A stretch of DNA of 64,000 bases from Candidatus Gastranaerophilales bacterium. GTDB lineage: Bacteria > Cyanobacteriota > Vampirovibrionia > Gastranaerophilales > Gastranaerophilaceae. The notes beneath the pieces were generated by a model. It was given only the letters and a program-made list of their open reading frames with translations. It was not told the DNA's origin and did not search any database. Numbering within the stretch: the first letter of the stretch is position 1; the number at the start of each line of letters is the position of its first letter. Where the stretch lies: assembly GCA_947630045.1 (NCBI GenBank), contig CANRGC010000010.1:1-64000 (forward strand). Direction: 5' to 3'. Below are positions 32,467-41,562 of this stretch, piece after piece. Position numbers and translations under genes: made by a program.

Positions 32467-34693
32467 TTTGTTTGCCGTTAGATGATTTTGAAGGTGTGCG
32501 TTTTTGTTTGTGAGTTTTTTTCTGTAAAGACTGCGGGTCATTTTTCTGTTGAAGTCTTCTTACCGAAAAAACGTCAGGCATGGCTTGAATATTGGTTATA
32601 ATTTTTTTCAGGGTTTCAATATCCGAAAGCTCAATTCCAAGGTCAACTATACCAAATTTTTTATTTTTTGAATAACTTGAAGCATAAGACAAATTTGTGT
32701 TTGTGTCGGCAATTTTTACAAGAATGTCTTTTAAAAGCCCCGCTCTTTCCTGAGCTTCAATTCTGACATGCGCAACATAAGTTCCTTCCGAAACTTTATC
32801 AGCCCAGCGGATATCCATCATTCTGTTGGGGTCAATATCAAATAACGATTTGCAATCAAGTCTGTGAACGGAAACGCCCTTTGATTTTGTAACAACGCCG
32901 ACTATGGGTTCCCCCGGAATAGGCGAACAACACTTGGCAAGCGACCACATTAAACCTTCAAGCCCGATTATATCGTTTTGTTTAGAGGCTTTCTTCTTTT
33001 TAATCGTTTCATTTTCGTGGTTTATTTCTTTTATGTCTTGTTTTACAGGCTTTTTAATCTTGTTTAAAACTTTTAAAAGAGTTGTTTCGCCGTATCCGAT
33101 AGCGGCAAAAAGGTCATCTGACGTTTTATAATTCATCTCTTTTGCAACTCTGTCAAGCTCACCCGATTTTAAAAGTTCTTCAAAAACCGCCTTTGTAAGT
33201 TCGCTTTCAAGGTTGGAACGCCCGAGTTCAAGATTGTCTTCACGTTTATATTTTTTAAACCAGCCTCTTATCTTATTTGCGGTGTTTTTTGTCGCAACAA
33301 AATCAAGCCAGTCAAGCTTGGGCATACACTGTTTTTGGGTTAAAATTTCAACAATATCGCCGTTTTGAAGCTTTGTATCAAGCTGGACAATTCTTCCGTT
33401 AACAAGCGCACCTACCGTTCTGTGTCCAATTTCCGTATGAATTCTGTATGCAAAATCGACGGGGGTTGAACCGTAAGGAAGGTCTATGACATCGCCCGCC
33501 GGAGTAAAAGCAAAAACCTGATCCGAAAAAAGGTCTAATTTGACGGATTCCACAAATTCTTTAGCGTCAGTTTCGTCTTTTGAAATTTCAATTAATTTTC
33601 TCATCCAGTTAAATTTGATATCGTTTGAGGTTTGAGCCTTAACGGAACCCGATTCTTTATATCTCCAATGCGCAGCAAGACCATATTCCGCAACTTCATG
33701 CATTTCTTGAGTTCTTATTTGAATTTCAAAAGGTTTGTTTTTCAGCCCGATAACAGAGGTGTGCAAAGAGCGATACATATTTCCCTTTGGCATTGCAATA
33801 TAGTCTTTAAAACGCCCCGGTATGGGTTTAAACTGAGAATGGATAATTCCCAAAGCGTTATAACAATCTTTTTCGTCTTTTACGATAACCCTGATTGCAA
33901 CAATGTCATAAAGCTGGTCAAACGAAACATTTAAGCGTTTCATCTTGTTATAAATTGAATAATAATGTTTTGCCCTTCCGTAAATGGTTGCTTCAACCCC
34001 GTTTTCATCAAGATGTTTTTTTGTCATTTCAATCAAAGAATTAACAAGAGCCGCTCTTTGTGTTTTTGTCTGGGCAACAAGTTTTGCAATCTGATAATAT
34101 TTTTCGGGGTCAATATATCTTAAAGACAAGTCTTCAAGCTCCGCTTTGATTTTTCCGATACCCAGTCTGTTTGCAAGCGGGGCGAAAATATCAAGGGTTT
34201 CCTGAGCAATTCTTTTTTGCTTGTTTGAAGCCATATAATTCAAGGTGCGCATATTATGAAGGCGGTCTGCGAGTTTAAGGAAAATTATTCTGACATCTTC
34301 AGCCATAGCGATAAACATTCTTCTGAAGTTTTCCGCCTGTCTTTCTTCTTTTGATTTAAACTGATACTTTCCGAGTTTTGTAACCCCTTGAACAAGCTTT
34401 AAAACATCTTTACCGAAATTTTCGACAATTTCTTCGGGTTTTGTATCGGTATCTTCCAAAATATCGTGCAAAAATGCGGCTATGATAGTATGCGTATCCA
34501 TTCTGAGTTCCGCTAAAATTTTTGCAACTTCAATCGGGTGAATAATATACGGTTCTTCGGAAATTCTGTATTGCCCCTCATGAAGCTTCGCCGCAAAAAG
34601 GTATGCTGCCTCGATTTGGGAAATATCTTCAGGACGCCTGTTTTGAGACATCAAAATTTGTTTTACTTCAAGAAAATGTGTTAAATGTGTCAT
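32450..34693 (-). CDS. rel: Bifunctional (p)ppGpp synthetase/hydrolase (Rel)
   Basis: 747 residues in the long RSH order: HD hydrolase (~25-190, FLHDILEDTDT), synthetase (~215-350, with GRFKDYIAMPKGNMYRSLHT), TGS (~390-450, FAFTPAGDVIDLPYGSTP), a zinc-finger/helical region and a C-terminal ACT domain (~640-720). The RFKD motif is that of bifunctional Rel/SpoT enzymes, not the EFDD of RelA. It controls the stringent response. The Lys/Gln-rich end overlaps ribF. It is divergent from the DUF167 gene. Confidence 0.96.
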   Translation of the reverse strand: MTHLTHFLEVKQILMSQNRRPEDISQIEAAYLFAAKLHEGQYRISEEPYIIHPIEVAKILAELRMDTHTIIAAFLHDILEDTDTKPEEIVENFGKDVLKLVQGVTKLGKYQFKSKEERQAENFRRMFIAMAEDVRIIFLKLADRLHNMRTLNYMASNKQKRIAQETLDIFAPLANRLGIGKIKAELEDLSLRYIDPEKYYQIAKLVAQTKTQRAALVNSLIEMTKKHLDENGVEATIYGRAKHYYSIYNKMKRLNVSFDQLYDIVAIRVIVKDEKDCYNALGIIHSQFKPIPGRFKDYIAMPKGNMYRSLHTSVIGLKNKPFEIQIRTQEMHEVAEYGLAAHWRYKESGSVKAQTSNDIKFNWMRKLIEISKDETDAKEFVESVKLDLFSDQVFAFTPAGDVIDLPYGSTPVDFAYRIHTEIGHRTVGALVNGRIVQLDTKLQNGDIVEILTQKQCMPKLDWLDFVATKNTANKIRGWFKKYKREDNLELGRSNLESELTKAVFEELLKSGELDRVAKEMNYKTSDDLFAAIGYGETTLLKVLNKIKKPVKQDIKEINHENETIKKKKASKQNDIIGLEGLMWSLAKCCSPIPGEPIVGVVTKSKGVSVHRLDCKSLFDIDPNRMMDIRWADKVSEGTYVAHVRIEAQERAGLLKDILVKIADTNTNLSYASSYSKNKKFGIVDLGIELSDIETLKKIITNIQAMPDVFSVRRLQQKNDPQSLQKKTHKQKRTPSKSSNGKQNENIS

Positions 34694-34776
34694 TAAATGA
34701 TATTATGCCTTATAATACGTATGAAAATTTTACAACTTTTTTAACTATTTTTCTATATATCATTGAAAGTATTTTT

Positions 34777-35064
34777 ATGAGCGAAATTATTGAAAATCTA
34801 AAGTCCGAGTTAGAAAAAAATCAGCCCTTTACAATAAAAATAAAAGTTGTTGCCAAAGCAAAACAGAACGGCATTGAATTTTTTACGGATGAAATTATTA
34901 AAGTTAAGATAAATAAACCCGCAGTTGACGGAAAGGCAAATAAGGCAATAATTGATTATTTTTCAAATCTTTTAAATCTTCCAAAAACAAATATAACAAT
35001 AACAAGAGGGGAAAAAAGTTCATTAAAAGACTTGCGAATTATTCCAAAAAGCCGTATAATTTAA
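34777..35064 (+). CDS. DUF167 (YggU-family) protein
   Basis: 95 residues. The motif VKINKPAVDGKANKAIIDYF followed by ITRGEKSSLKDLRI is diagnostic of the DUF167/YggU family, small alpha/beta cytoplasmic proteins of unknown function. The frame is open further upstream (to 34603), but that part lies inside the divergent rel gene. The ATG at 34777 fits the domain. Its last codons contain the promoter of the next gene. Confidence 0.85.
   Translation: MSEIIENLKSELEKNQPFTIKIKVVAKAKQNGIEFFTDEIIKVKINKPAVDGKANKAIIDYFSNLLNLPKTNITITRGEKSSLKDLRIIPKSRII
35032..35060 (+). promoter_or_regulatory. Promoter of the GGDEF/HD-GYP gene, inside the DUF167 end
   Basis: TTGCGA (35032-35037), a 17-bp spacer and a consensus TATAAT (35055-35060). 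Transcription would start near 35067, giving a leader of ~140 nt before the GTG at 35208. Confidence 0.6.
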
Positions 35065-35089
35065 TCAAATTTAAGAAGGATGAGTTGGT

Positions 35090-35140
35090 ATGAAAATTTC
35101 AAAAAAGTTACGAATTGTTAACATAGTATATCCATGCTGA
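35090..35140 (+). CDS. Possible 16-codon leader peptide
   Basis: Inside the predicted 5' leader of the next gene, an ATG after AAGGATGAG opens a 16-residue frame (MKISKKLRIVNIVYPC) that closes at TGA, 67 bp before the main start. This could be a translational control peptide or chance. Confidence 0.3.
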   Translation: MKISKKLRIVNIVYPC

Positions 35141-35207
35141 CAATTTATTCTTTTTTCGTGTATTTCTACTAAATGTGAAGACTATTATAGTTTGAAGGCG
35201 AATACCA

Positions 35208-37079
35208 GTGGCATCAGACAAAGAACTTCAAAGGGAAGCTACAAGCCCTATTTCTCAAAACAACAACGATATCAATAAAAATATATCCAACCCTATGGGA
35301 ACAATTCTTTCAAACCCTATTATTACGGGAGCGCCCATAGGCTCAAGAACTTCTGCAAATAAGCTTTATTCAACCGGCTCTGCAAGAGGACATATTGCAA
35401 AACAGGTAAATATCGGCTTTCAGGAAGTTATGCGTCTTGTAAACGATGCCTTTTTAATTAAAAATGATACCGGACAACTTTTCTATGCCTTAAATAACAT
35501 TATGGTAAATAAACTTCAGGTTTCATTTACCGCAATGGGGCTTTATAACAAACATTCAAACAGTGTAAATATCAAGCTTATAGACAAAATCGGCTCAACA
35601 TACACAACAAAAGTAATTATGACCGACGAAACAAACCCTGTCGTAAAAGCAATTAAAACCAAAAAGAACGTAACCACTCAAGACACGGGCTTTTTAAGTT
35701 CATGGTATCAATCTCATGCTTCAACCGCAATCATTCCTTTAATGGCAATAGATGAGTGCATTGGGGTGTATATTGTCGGAAATTATCATATCGGTGCAAC
35801 TATCGAATTTTGCCAGCTTCTGGCAAACTCTCTTGCGCTTTTTGCCCAAACAAAAAATCTTATTGAACTTGCCGAAACAAACTCTGATACCGACTCGCTT
35901 ACGGGTCTTGCAAACCACAAACATTTTCAGGAAGAACTTTCAAGACAAATTCAAAACTCTGAAAATAAAAATGAATCTCTTTCCGTTGTTATTGCAGACA
36001 TTGCAAACATTTCAAGAATAAACAGAGATTTAGGTCACGCAAAAGGCGATGAAATAATTAAAACCGTTGCTCAAAAAATTAAAAAGAATATCAGAAACAC
36101 TGATTTTGCGGGCAGATACGGCGGAGATGAAATTGCAATTATTATGCCTTCCACCTCTTTGGATGAAGCAAAATATATGGCGGAATACATTTCATACGTT
36201 TTGTCGTGTTCATATATTGATGATGTCGGCCCGATTAAAGTCAGCATGGGCATTTCATCTTATCCCAAATCATCGGAAAACCAAGAAAAACTCCTTGTTC
36301 TTGCAGAACAGGCAATGTATATTTCAAAATCAAAGTCACAAGAAACAGGAAATTGCAAAGTTATAACAAGCGAAGATTACAATTTCTGGGACGATGAAGC
36401 GCTTAAATGTTTTGCGGAAGTTTTAACCAAAAAACACGCACAAATCGGCGTTCAATTTGAAGACGAGCTTATAAACAAGTTCCATAACGAAAAAATTATT
36501 TCGAACTCACACCTTCTTGATGTTGTAACATCGCTTGCAAACACAATTGATGCGAAAGACACCTACACAAAAGGTCATTCTACATTTGTTTCAAGATATT
36601 CGGAAGCGCTTGCAAGGGCAATAGGTCTGCCTGAAAACGAAGTTCAAAGAATAAGATTGGGCGCAATGCTTCATGATATCGGAAAAATAGGCATTCCGGA
36701 AAATGTTTTAAGAAAACCTTCAAAGTTAACCGATGAAGAATGGGAAATAATGAAGCAGCACCCCGTAATCGGTGCGGACAAGGTGTTAGCGCCAAATGAA
36801 TCTTTAAGAGATTTAATTCCCATGGTTAAATATCACCACGAACATTATGACGGTTCGGGTTATCCCATGGGGCTTAAAGGGGAAGAAATTCCGTTATCGG
36901 CAAGAATTGTCGCCATAGCAGACGCTTATCATGCTCTTGTATCCGACAGACCCTACAGAAAAGGTATGGGCGTTGAAAAAGCTTGCGAAATTTTGAAAAT
37001 GGGCGCCGACGTTCAATGGGACAGAGAGCTTGTAAGACAATTCGTAATCATCGCTCCGAGCCTTTCCACAAGCGCTTAG
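35208..37079 (+). CDS. GAF-GGDEF-HD-GYP cyclic-di-GMP enzyme
   Basis: 623 residues with a GTG start after GAAGGCG. The first ~65 residues are polar and disordered. Residues ~70-220 look like a GAF sensor. The GGDEF domain (~230-390) has RYGGDEIAIIMPS with the product-inhibition site RNTD five residues before it. The HD-GYP domain (~440-610) has MLHDIGKIGIP and HHEHYDGSGYPMGL. It could both make and break c-di-GMP, with direction set by the GAF ligand. No membrane segment is seen, so it is cytoplasmic. The stop overlaps the convergent protease gene by 4 bases. Confidence 0.94.
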   Translation: MASDKELQREATSPISQNNNDINKNISNPMGTILSNPIITGAPIGSRTSANKLYSTGSARGHIAKQVNIGFQEVMRLVNDAFLIKNDTGQLFYALNNIMVNKLQVSFTAMGLYNKHSNSVNIKLIDKIGSTYTTKVIMTDETNPVVKAIKTKKNVTTQDTGFLSSWYQSHASTAIIPLMAIDECIGVYIVGNYHIGATIEFCQLLANSLALFAQTKNLIELAETNSDTDSLTGLANHKHFQEELSRQIQNSENKNESLSVVIADIANISRINRDLGHAKGDEIIKTVAQKIKKNIRNTDFAGRYGGDEIAIIMPSTSLDEAKYMAEYISYVLSCSYIDDVGPIKVSMGISSYPKSSENQEKLLVLAEQAMYISKSKSQETGNCKVITSEDYNFWDDEALKCFAEVLTKKHAQIGVQFEDELINKFHNEKIISNSHLLDVVTSLANTIDAKDTYTKGHSTFVSRYSEALARAIGLPENEVQRIRLGAMLHDIGKIGIPENVLRKPSKLTDEEWEIMKQHPVIGADKVLAPNESLRDLIPMVKYHHEHYDGSGYPMGLKGEEIPLSARIVAIADAYHALVSDRPYRKGMGVEKACEILKMGADVQWDRELVRQFVIIAPSLSTSA

Positions 37080-37846
37080 TCTTTTTTGTTGAAGTTGAAT
37101 TGAATGCTGTTTATTTGCATTAAATATTTTTTCAATTCGCCAATATTTGCATTCTCTTGAATTAAATCTTTTTTTGAATGCTTTCCCGCCCCGTCAAGCG
37201 TTTTTTGAAACTCAGATTTTTCGCCCCTTAAAATATGGACGAGATGATCCAAATTTCTCGCATTGTGAGAGGAATATTGATTTAAAATTTCGCTTTCCGT
37301 TTTTCCCGCACCGAATTTATATAAAAATCTTGCAGTTTGAATATCGGCTTGAGAAAGATTTATTCTGCCATATTGATGAGGAGTATACATAATATCTTCA
37401 ATGTAAGGGGAATGCCCGAGCCCGATTGAGTGTCCGACTTCATGTAAAATAGTATGGTAAACCTCGTTTTCATCCATATACTGTTTATGAATAATTCCGT
37501 CGGAAAGCCCGATGCTGACTTCGGCGGAATAAAACCTTCCGTAATTGTCATAATTAAATTGACAACACCCGAGAGATTTCCTGTCCACCCTTTTCCATTC
37601 AACATTAATATGGGAATCATTTAAATTTGAAACAATATAAAAAGTGACCATGCCCGAAAGCGCTGATTGCCATGTATTAAATGCGTTTATTACCATGGAA
37701 CGATACTTGTAAGAGTCGGCTTCGCTCATTGATTTATACCAGCGAAAAGGCGCAATATAAACGCATAAAGGCATAAGTTCTTTAGGCCAGCCCGAAAGAT
37801 AACCGTTTTTTGCTATACATTGTTGAAGATATGTTTTAGTTTGCAT
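37076..37846 (-). CDS. Matrixin-like zinc metalloprotease
   Basis: 256 residues. The extended zinc motif HEVGHSIGLGHS and a Met-turn (EDIMYTP) are those of matrixins and other metzincins. The segment before it (INAFNTWQ, then FYIVSNLNDSHINVEW) matches the start of a matrixin fold. No signal peptide is visible, which is unusual for the family. It may be cytoplasmic or leave by another route. The C-terminal ~80 residues are helical and charged. Confidence 0.85.
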   Translation of the reverse strand: MQTKTYLQQCIAKNGYLSGWPKELMPLCVYIAPFRWYKSMSEADSYKYRSMVINAFNTWQSALSGMVTFYIVSNLNDSHINVEWKRVDRKSLGCCQFNYDNYGRFYSAEVSIGLSDGIIHKQYMDENEVYHTILHEVGHSIGLGHSPYIEDIMYTPHQYGRINLSQADIQTARFLYKFGAGKTESEILNQYSSHNARNLDHLVHILRGEKSEFQKTLDGAGKHSKKDLIQENANIGELKKYLMQINSIQFNFNKKD

Positions 37847-37870
37847 ATAATAGAAATTATAACATATTAT
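37841..37870 (+). promoter_or_regulatory. Probable promoter of ybaB-recR
   Basis: TTGCAT (37841-37846), an 18-bp spacer and TATTAT (37865-37870), 36 bp before the ATG. The -35 overlaps the start codon of the divergent protease gene. Confidence 0.45.
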
Positions 37871-37905
37871 GGTAAGAGATAAAAAACCATAGGGGAGAAG
37901 AATTT

Positions 37906-38238
37906 ATGAATATGATGCAAATTATGCAGCAGGCGCAAAAAATTCAAAAGAAAGTAAAAGAAGTTCAGGAAGAACTTGAAAAAATGGACGTTAAAGGGAC
38001 TTCAAACGGAGATGCGGTTGAAGTTGTTTTAAACGGACAGGGAAAATTTAAAAGCATTAAGCTTACAAAAAATGCTATTAACCCTGAAAATCCTGATGGC
38101 GTTGACGATGAAACGGTTGAAATGCTTGAAGATTTAATCACACAGGCAATGACAAACGCTGCACAGGCTTCGGCAAAAGAGGCGGAAGTAAAATTAAAAG
38201 CCGCAACGGGCGGTATTAACATTCCGGGGCTCTTTTAA
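37906..38238 (+). CDS. YbaB/EbfC nucleoid-associated protein
   Basis: 110 residues. It starts with the Met/Gln-rich helix typical of the family (MNMMQIMQQAQKIQKKVKEV), followed by the GDAVEVVLNGQGKFKSIKL strands and a C-terminal helix. YbaB dimers bind DNA loosely and shape the nucleoid. It sits directly upstream of recR with a 1-base overlap, a conserved pairing in bacteria. Confidence 0.95.
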   Translation: MNMMQIMQQAQKIQKKVKEVQEELEKMDVKGTSNGDAVEVVLNGQGKFKSIKLTKNAINPENPDGVDDETVEMLEDLITQAMTNAAQASAKEAEVKLKAATGGINIPGLF

Positions 38239-38834
38239 TGGAATATACAAAACCGCTTGCAAAACTGATTGAATATTTTCAGAAATTGCCTTCAATCGGC
38301 CCAAAAACGGCTCAAAGGCTTGCTTTACATATTTTAAAAATGGACGTGTTTGATGTGGAAAACTTTGCAAATTCAATGATTGAAGCAAAGACCACAATTA
38401 AATATTGTTCAAATTGTTTTAACATTTCATCGACAGACCCTTGTGAAATCTGTTCTTCGACATCAAGAAACAGAGAAGTTATCTGTGTGGTGTCGGAAGC
38501 AAAAGACCTCATTGCAATTGAAAAAACCAATGAATACAAAGGTCTGTATCACGTTTTGGGCGGTTTAATTTCCCCTATTGACGGCATTGGTCCGGAAGAC
38601 ATTAAAGTAAAAGAGCTTTTAACAAGAGTAAACGAAAATGATATAAAAGAAATAATTCTTGCTCTAAACCCTTCCGTTGAAGGCGAAGCAACCGCACTTT
38701 ATCTGTCAAAGCTGTTAAAACCTTTTGGTGTAAAAGTTTCAAGAATAGCGTACGGCATTCCTTTAGGTTCAGAGCTTGAATACACTGACGAGTTAACTCT
38801 GATTAGAGCGCTTGAAACAAGAACGGAAATTTAA
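38238..38834 (+). CDS. recR: Recombination mediator RecR
   Basis: 198 residues, full length. It shows the helix-hairpin-helix (LPSIGPKTAQRLALHIL), the Cys4 zinc finger (CSNCFNISSTDPCEIC), and a Toprim domain (VVSEAKDLIAIE, then ILALNPSVEGEATALYL). RecR works with RecO/RecF to load RecA on gapped DNA. The ATG overlaps the ybaB stop (TAATG). It converges with a 4-base overlap on the small gene at 38831. Confidence 0.97.
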   Translation: MEYTKPLAKLIEYFQKLPSIGPKTAQRLALHILKMDVFDVENFANSMIEAKTTIKYCSNCFNISSTDPCEICSSTSRNREVICVVSEAKDLIAIEKTNEYKGLYHVLGGLISPIDGIGPEDIKVKELLTRVNENDIKEIILALNPSVEGEATALYLSKLLKPFGVKVSRIAYGIPLGSELEYTDELTLIRALETRTEI

Positions 38835-39079
38835 GCGTAATAGTTAAGCTTTTTATTTTTAAGCGCCTCAGCTTCAGCTTTTGCGGCCTTTGCTTTGACT
38901 TCCGCCTGTTCTTTTTCAAGTTGAAGTTGTAATTCCTTTTGAGCAAGAGCTTTCATATCACCGGAACCTGATTTTGCCAAATCTTGAATGCCCTGATTTG
39001 CCCTAATTGCTGCCATTTCGGCGTTATTGGAATTTATAATTGCAGATTGTCTTGCAAGAGACGATGTAATATAAGACAT
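38831..39079 (-). CDS. Small helical protein of unknown function
   Basis: 82 residues with a good GAGGTG site. It is entirely helical and Ala/Gln/Glu/Lys-rich. The second half (ALAQKELQLQLEKEQAEVKA) should form a coiled coil. There is no Cys, signal peptide or known motif. It lies between recR and metG on its own. It could be a partner or cargo protein. Confidence 0.7.
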   Translation of the reverse strand: MSYITSSLARQSAIINSNNAEMAAIRANQGIQDLAKSGSGDMKALAQKELQLQLEKEQAEVKAKAAKAEAEALKNKKLNYYA

Positions 39080-39123
39080 TTTTCACCTCACGTTAAGATA
39101 AAACATGTAAATATGATTTGTTG

Positions 39124-40683
39124 TTAGTTTTTCTTAGATTTTCCCGCAATTTCAGAGTCCAATCTCAAAAATACGGGGTGAATTTCTTCTTTTGAAATTA
39201 ATTTGCCTGTTTTTAACATATAGTCTTCAATTTCAAAATATTTTTTATTTATATCGGTTTTTAATTGAAGCGCCATATCTTTGGCAATGTTGGGGCAGAA
39301 GGGCTCAATTAAAAGCGCAACTTTTATCATAAGATTTAAAACCGAATATAACACTTTTCCGCACTCATCAAGCTTTCCTTCTTTAGCAAGCGCCCATGGG
39401 GCTTTTTCGCTGACAAATTTATTTGCTTCATCTGCAAGAGAAACAATTTTGCTTGCGGCAAGGGTTATATCCATTTTGTCAAAAAGGTCTAAAACCTCTT
39501 TAATTACGGTGTTTGTTTCCTTAACAAGGCTGTCATTAATAAATTCTTCTTTAATTTCACCGTCAAAATATTTAACAAGCATATTCAACGAACGGTTTAA
39601 AAGGTTTCCTATATTGTTTGCAAGGTCAGCATTAACCTTTTCTTTAAAATCATCATCGGAATAATTTCCGTCTTTTCCGCCTATTGCGGATGTCGCCATA
39701 AAATATCTCAAAGAGTCGGGTTTATCAAGACTGAAGGCTTCCATAACGCTCTTTGGCGAAACAACGTTTCCCGTAGATTTAGACATTTTATTTTTATCAA
39801 TCATTATCCACCCGTGAGCGTAAATTCCCTTTGGAAGCTCAACTCCGAGCGCCATTAAAATTCCCGTCCAATAAATCGAGTGAAATTTTAAAATGTCTTT
39901 ACCGATAATATGATAATTTACGGGCCAAAAATCAATAAAGTTTTGACCGTGATTTCCGTTAACGTCATATCCCAGAGCCGTTATATAGTTTGAAAGCGCA
40001 TCTATCCAAACATAAATTACCTGTGTCGGGTCTGATTTAACTTCAATTCCCCATTCTACATTTGTTTTTGCCCTTGAAACAGAGATGTCTTCGATATCTT
40101 CAAGCTGGTTCAAAACTTCTTGAACCCTAAAATCGGGCTGGATAAAATTGGGGTTATTTTTAATATGTTCTTTAATTTTTTCTTTATATTTGCTAAGTTT
40201 AAAGAAATAATTTTCTTCTTCCACAACATCCGGTTTTTTTTGATGAATTGGGCAACAGCCGGCTTCATCCAAATCTTTTTCCGCCAAAAAACACTCACAG
40301 CCGGAACAATAAAGCCCTTTATATTTGTGTTTATAAATGTCTCCGTTTTCTAAAAGTTTTTCAAAAATATCCTGAACCGTTTTTTTATGATAAGAGTCTG
40401 TTGTTCTTATAAATTTTGAATAGTCGATATCTAAAAGCTTCCAGTTTTCAATAAATGCCGAGGCATTCTTATCGCAAAGCTCTTTTGGGGTTATATTGAG
40501 AGATTTTGCCGTTTTTTGAATTTTTATGCCGTGTTCGTCAGTGCCGGTTAACATAAAAGTTTTATCCGCACGTTTTTTGTAGTGTCTTGATAAAACATCC
40601 GTTAAAATCTTTTCATAGGCATGCCCGATATGAGGTTCGCCGTTAACATAATCAATAGCGGTTGTAATTGAATATTTTTCCAT
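39124..40683 (-). CDS. metG: Methionyl-tRNA synthetase
   Basis: 519 residues. Class I signatures are EPHIGHAYEKILTD (HIGH) and KNKMSKSTGN (KMSKS). The zinc-knuckle region has CSGC and CCPIH. The short form lacks the C-terminal tRNA-binding domain found in E. coli. It charges tRNA-Met in the cytoplasm. The start at 40683 (MEKYSITTA) has a GGAG site. An upstream in-frame Met at 40716 lacks one. Confidence 0.97.
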   Translation of the reverse strand: MEKYSITTAIDYVNGEPHIGHAYEKILTDVLSRHYKKRADKTFMLTGTDEHGIKIQKTAKSLNITPKELCDKNASAFIENWKLLDIDYSKFIRTTDSYHKKTVQDIFEKLLENGDIYKHKYKGLYCSGCECFLAEKDLDEAGCCPIHQKKPDVVEEENYFFKLSKYKEKIKEHIKNNPNFIQPDFRVQEVLNQLEDIEDISVSRAKTNVEWGIEVKSDPTQVIYVWIDALSNYITALGYDVNGNHGQNFIDFWPVNYHIIGKDILKFHSIYWTGILMALGVELPKGIYAHGWIMIDKNKMSKSTGNVVSPKSVMEAFSLDKPDSLRYFMATSAIGGKDGNYSDDDFKEKVNADLANNIGNLLNRSLNMLVKYFDGEIKEEFINDSLVKETNTVIKEVLDLFDKMDITLAASKIVSLADEANKFVSEKAPWALAKEGKLDECGKVLYSVLNLMIKVALLIEPFCPNIAKDMALQLKTDINKKYFEIEDYMLKTGKLISKEEIHPVFLRLDSEIAGKSKKN

Positions 40684-40704
40684 AAAATTGCTCCAAATAA
40701 AGAA

Positions 40705-40733
40705 ATTATATACCAACGAAAAAATACACGCAA
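40705..40733 (-). promoter_or_regulatory. Promoter of metG
   Basis: On the minus strand TTGCGT (40733-40728), a 17-bp spacer and a consensus TATAAT (40710-40705), 21 bp before the start codon. Confidence 0.6.
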
Positions 40734-40785
40734 ATTTTATTTTTTACACGTTTTGTAATTTTAAATCAAATCTAAAGGAGAGGAA

Positions 40786-41562
40786 ATGAGAATAGCGCCT
40801 TTATCCAATAACATAACAAATTCATATGGGTTATACGGTAAAAACGTTTCAAAACCTTTATCTTTTGGCGAAATTGACAGCAAAGAACCGGTATTAACCG
40901 CCACTTTTAAACGCATGGAAGCCGAGGATACCTTTCTGCAAGAAAGAAAAAACATAGAAATTGACGAATTTAAAAAATCTGTAGATGAAATATACAAAGA
41001 TTCTCTAAGCAATACAAAGCCAATCAGAAAAAATCTTGATAACGCTCTAAAATGGGGTAAAAAGTTTAATTACAAAGGTTATAAAGTAATTTGCGAAATG
41101 GACAACGGAAAAGTGGCAAGCCTTGTTTTCAGAAAACCCGACAAAGAAACCAAAATTCCATGCAACGTGGCCTATGTTAACCCTGAAACCCTTTCTGTTG
41201 TCGCAGAATATGACTCAACATCAAAAGAAGGTGAGGCGCCGTATACTTCATTTATTTATAAAGATATTGAGGAAGATGTTGAATCAGCCCAATCTGTTGA
41301 AAACGGGAAATTGATTTCAACTTCATACAGAGAAAAAAATACAAATACTGAAGCGCTCATATTATATGAACCAAACGGCTATACCTATGTTGAAAGAAGA
41401 ATGTCGGACGGTGGAGCAAAAACAATTGTTCTTAAAGTTTCAAATGCAATAGGCGCAAAATCGGCAGAATACATAGAATATAACGGCAAAACAGAAAAAA
41501 AATATGTTTACGACAGACAAAATAACGTCTGGAAAGCGAAAGGAATAAAGTATGAAAATTAG
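40786..41562 (+). CDS. SFGE-tagged protein of unknown function (first of a pair)
   Basis: 258 residues with a strong AAAGGAGAGG site. The N-terminus is MRIAPLSNNIT, then VSKPLSFGE, the same plan as the next gene (MKISPVSCQIT, then FSKPISFGE). After a helical stretch (~40-90) the rest is beta-rich with repeated short strands (YVERRMSDGGAKTIVLKV, then AEYIEYNGKTEKKYVYD). There is no standard signal peptide. No family is recognised. It overlaps the next gene by 11 bases. Confidence 0.78.
   Translation: MRIAPLSNNITNSYGLYGKNVSKPLSFGEIDSKEPVLTATFKRMEAEDTFLQERKNIEIDEFKKSVDEIYKDSLSNTKPIRKNLDNALKWGKKFNYKGYKVICEMDNGKVASLVFRKPDKETKIPCNVAYVNPETLSVVAEYDSTSKEGEAPYTSFIYKDIEEDVESAQSVENGKLISTSYREKNTNTEALILYEPNGYTYVERRMSDGGAKTIVLKVSNAIGAKSAEYIEYNGKTEKKYVYDRQNNVWKAKGIKYEN

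Noticed and set aside
34603-34776. Longer N-terminus of the DUF167 protein
   Set aside because: It would lie inside the divergent rel gene, and its residues do not resemble the family.
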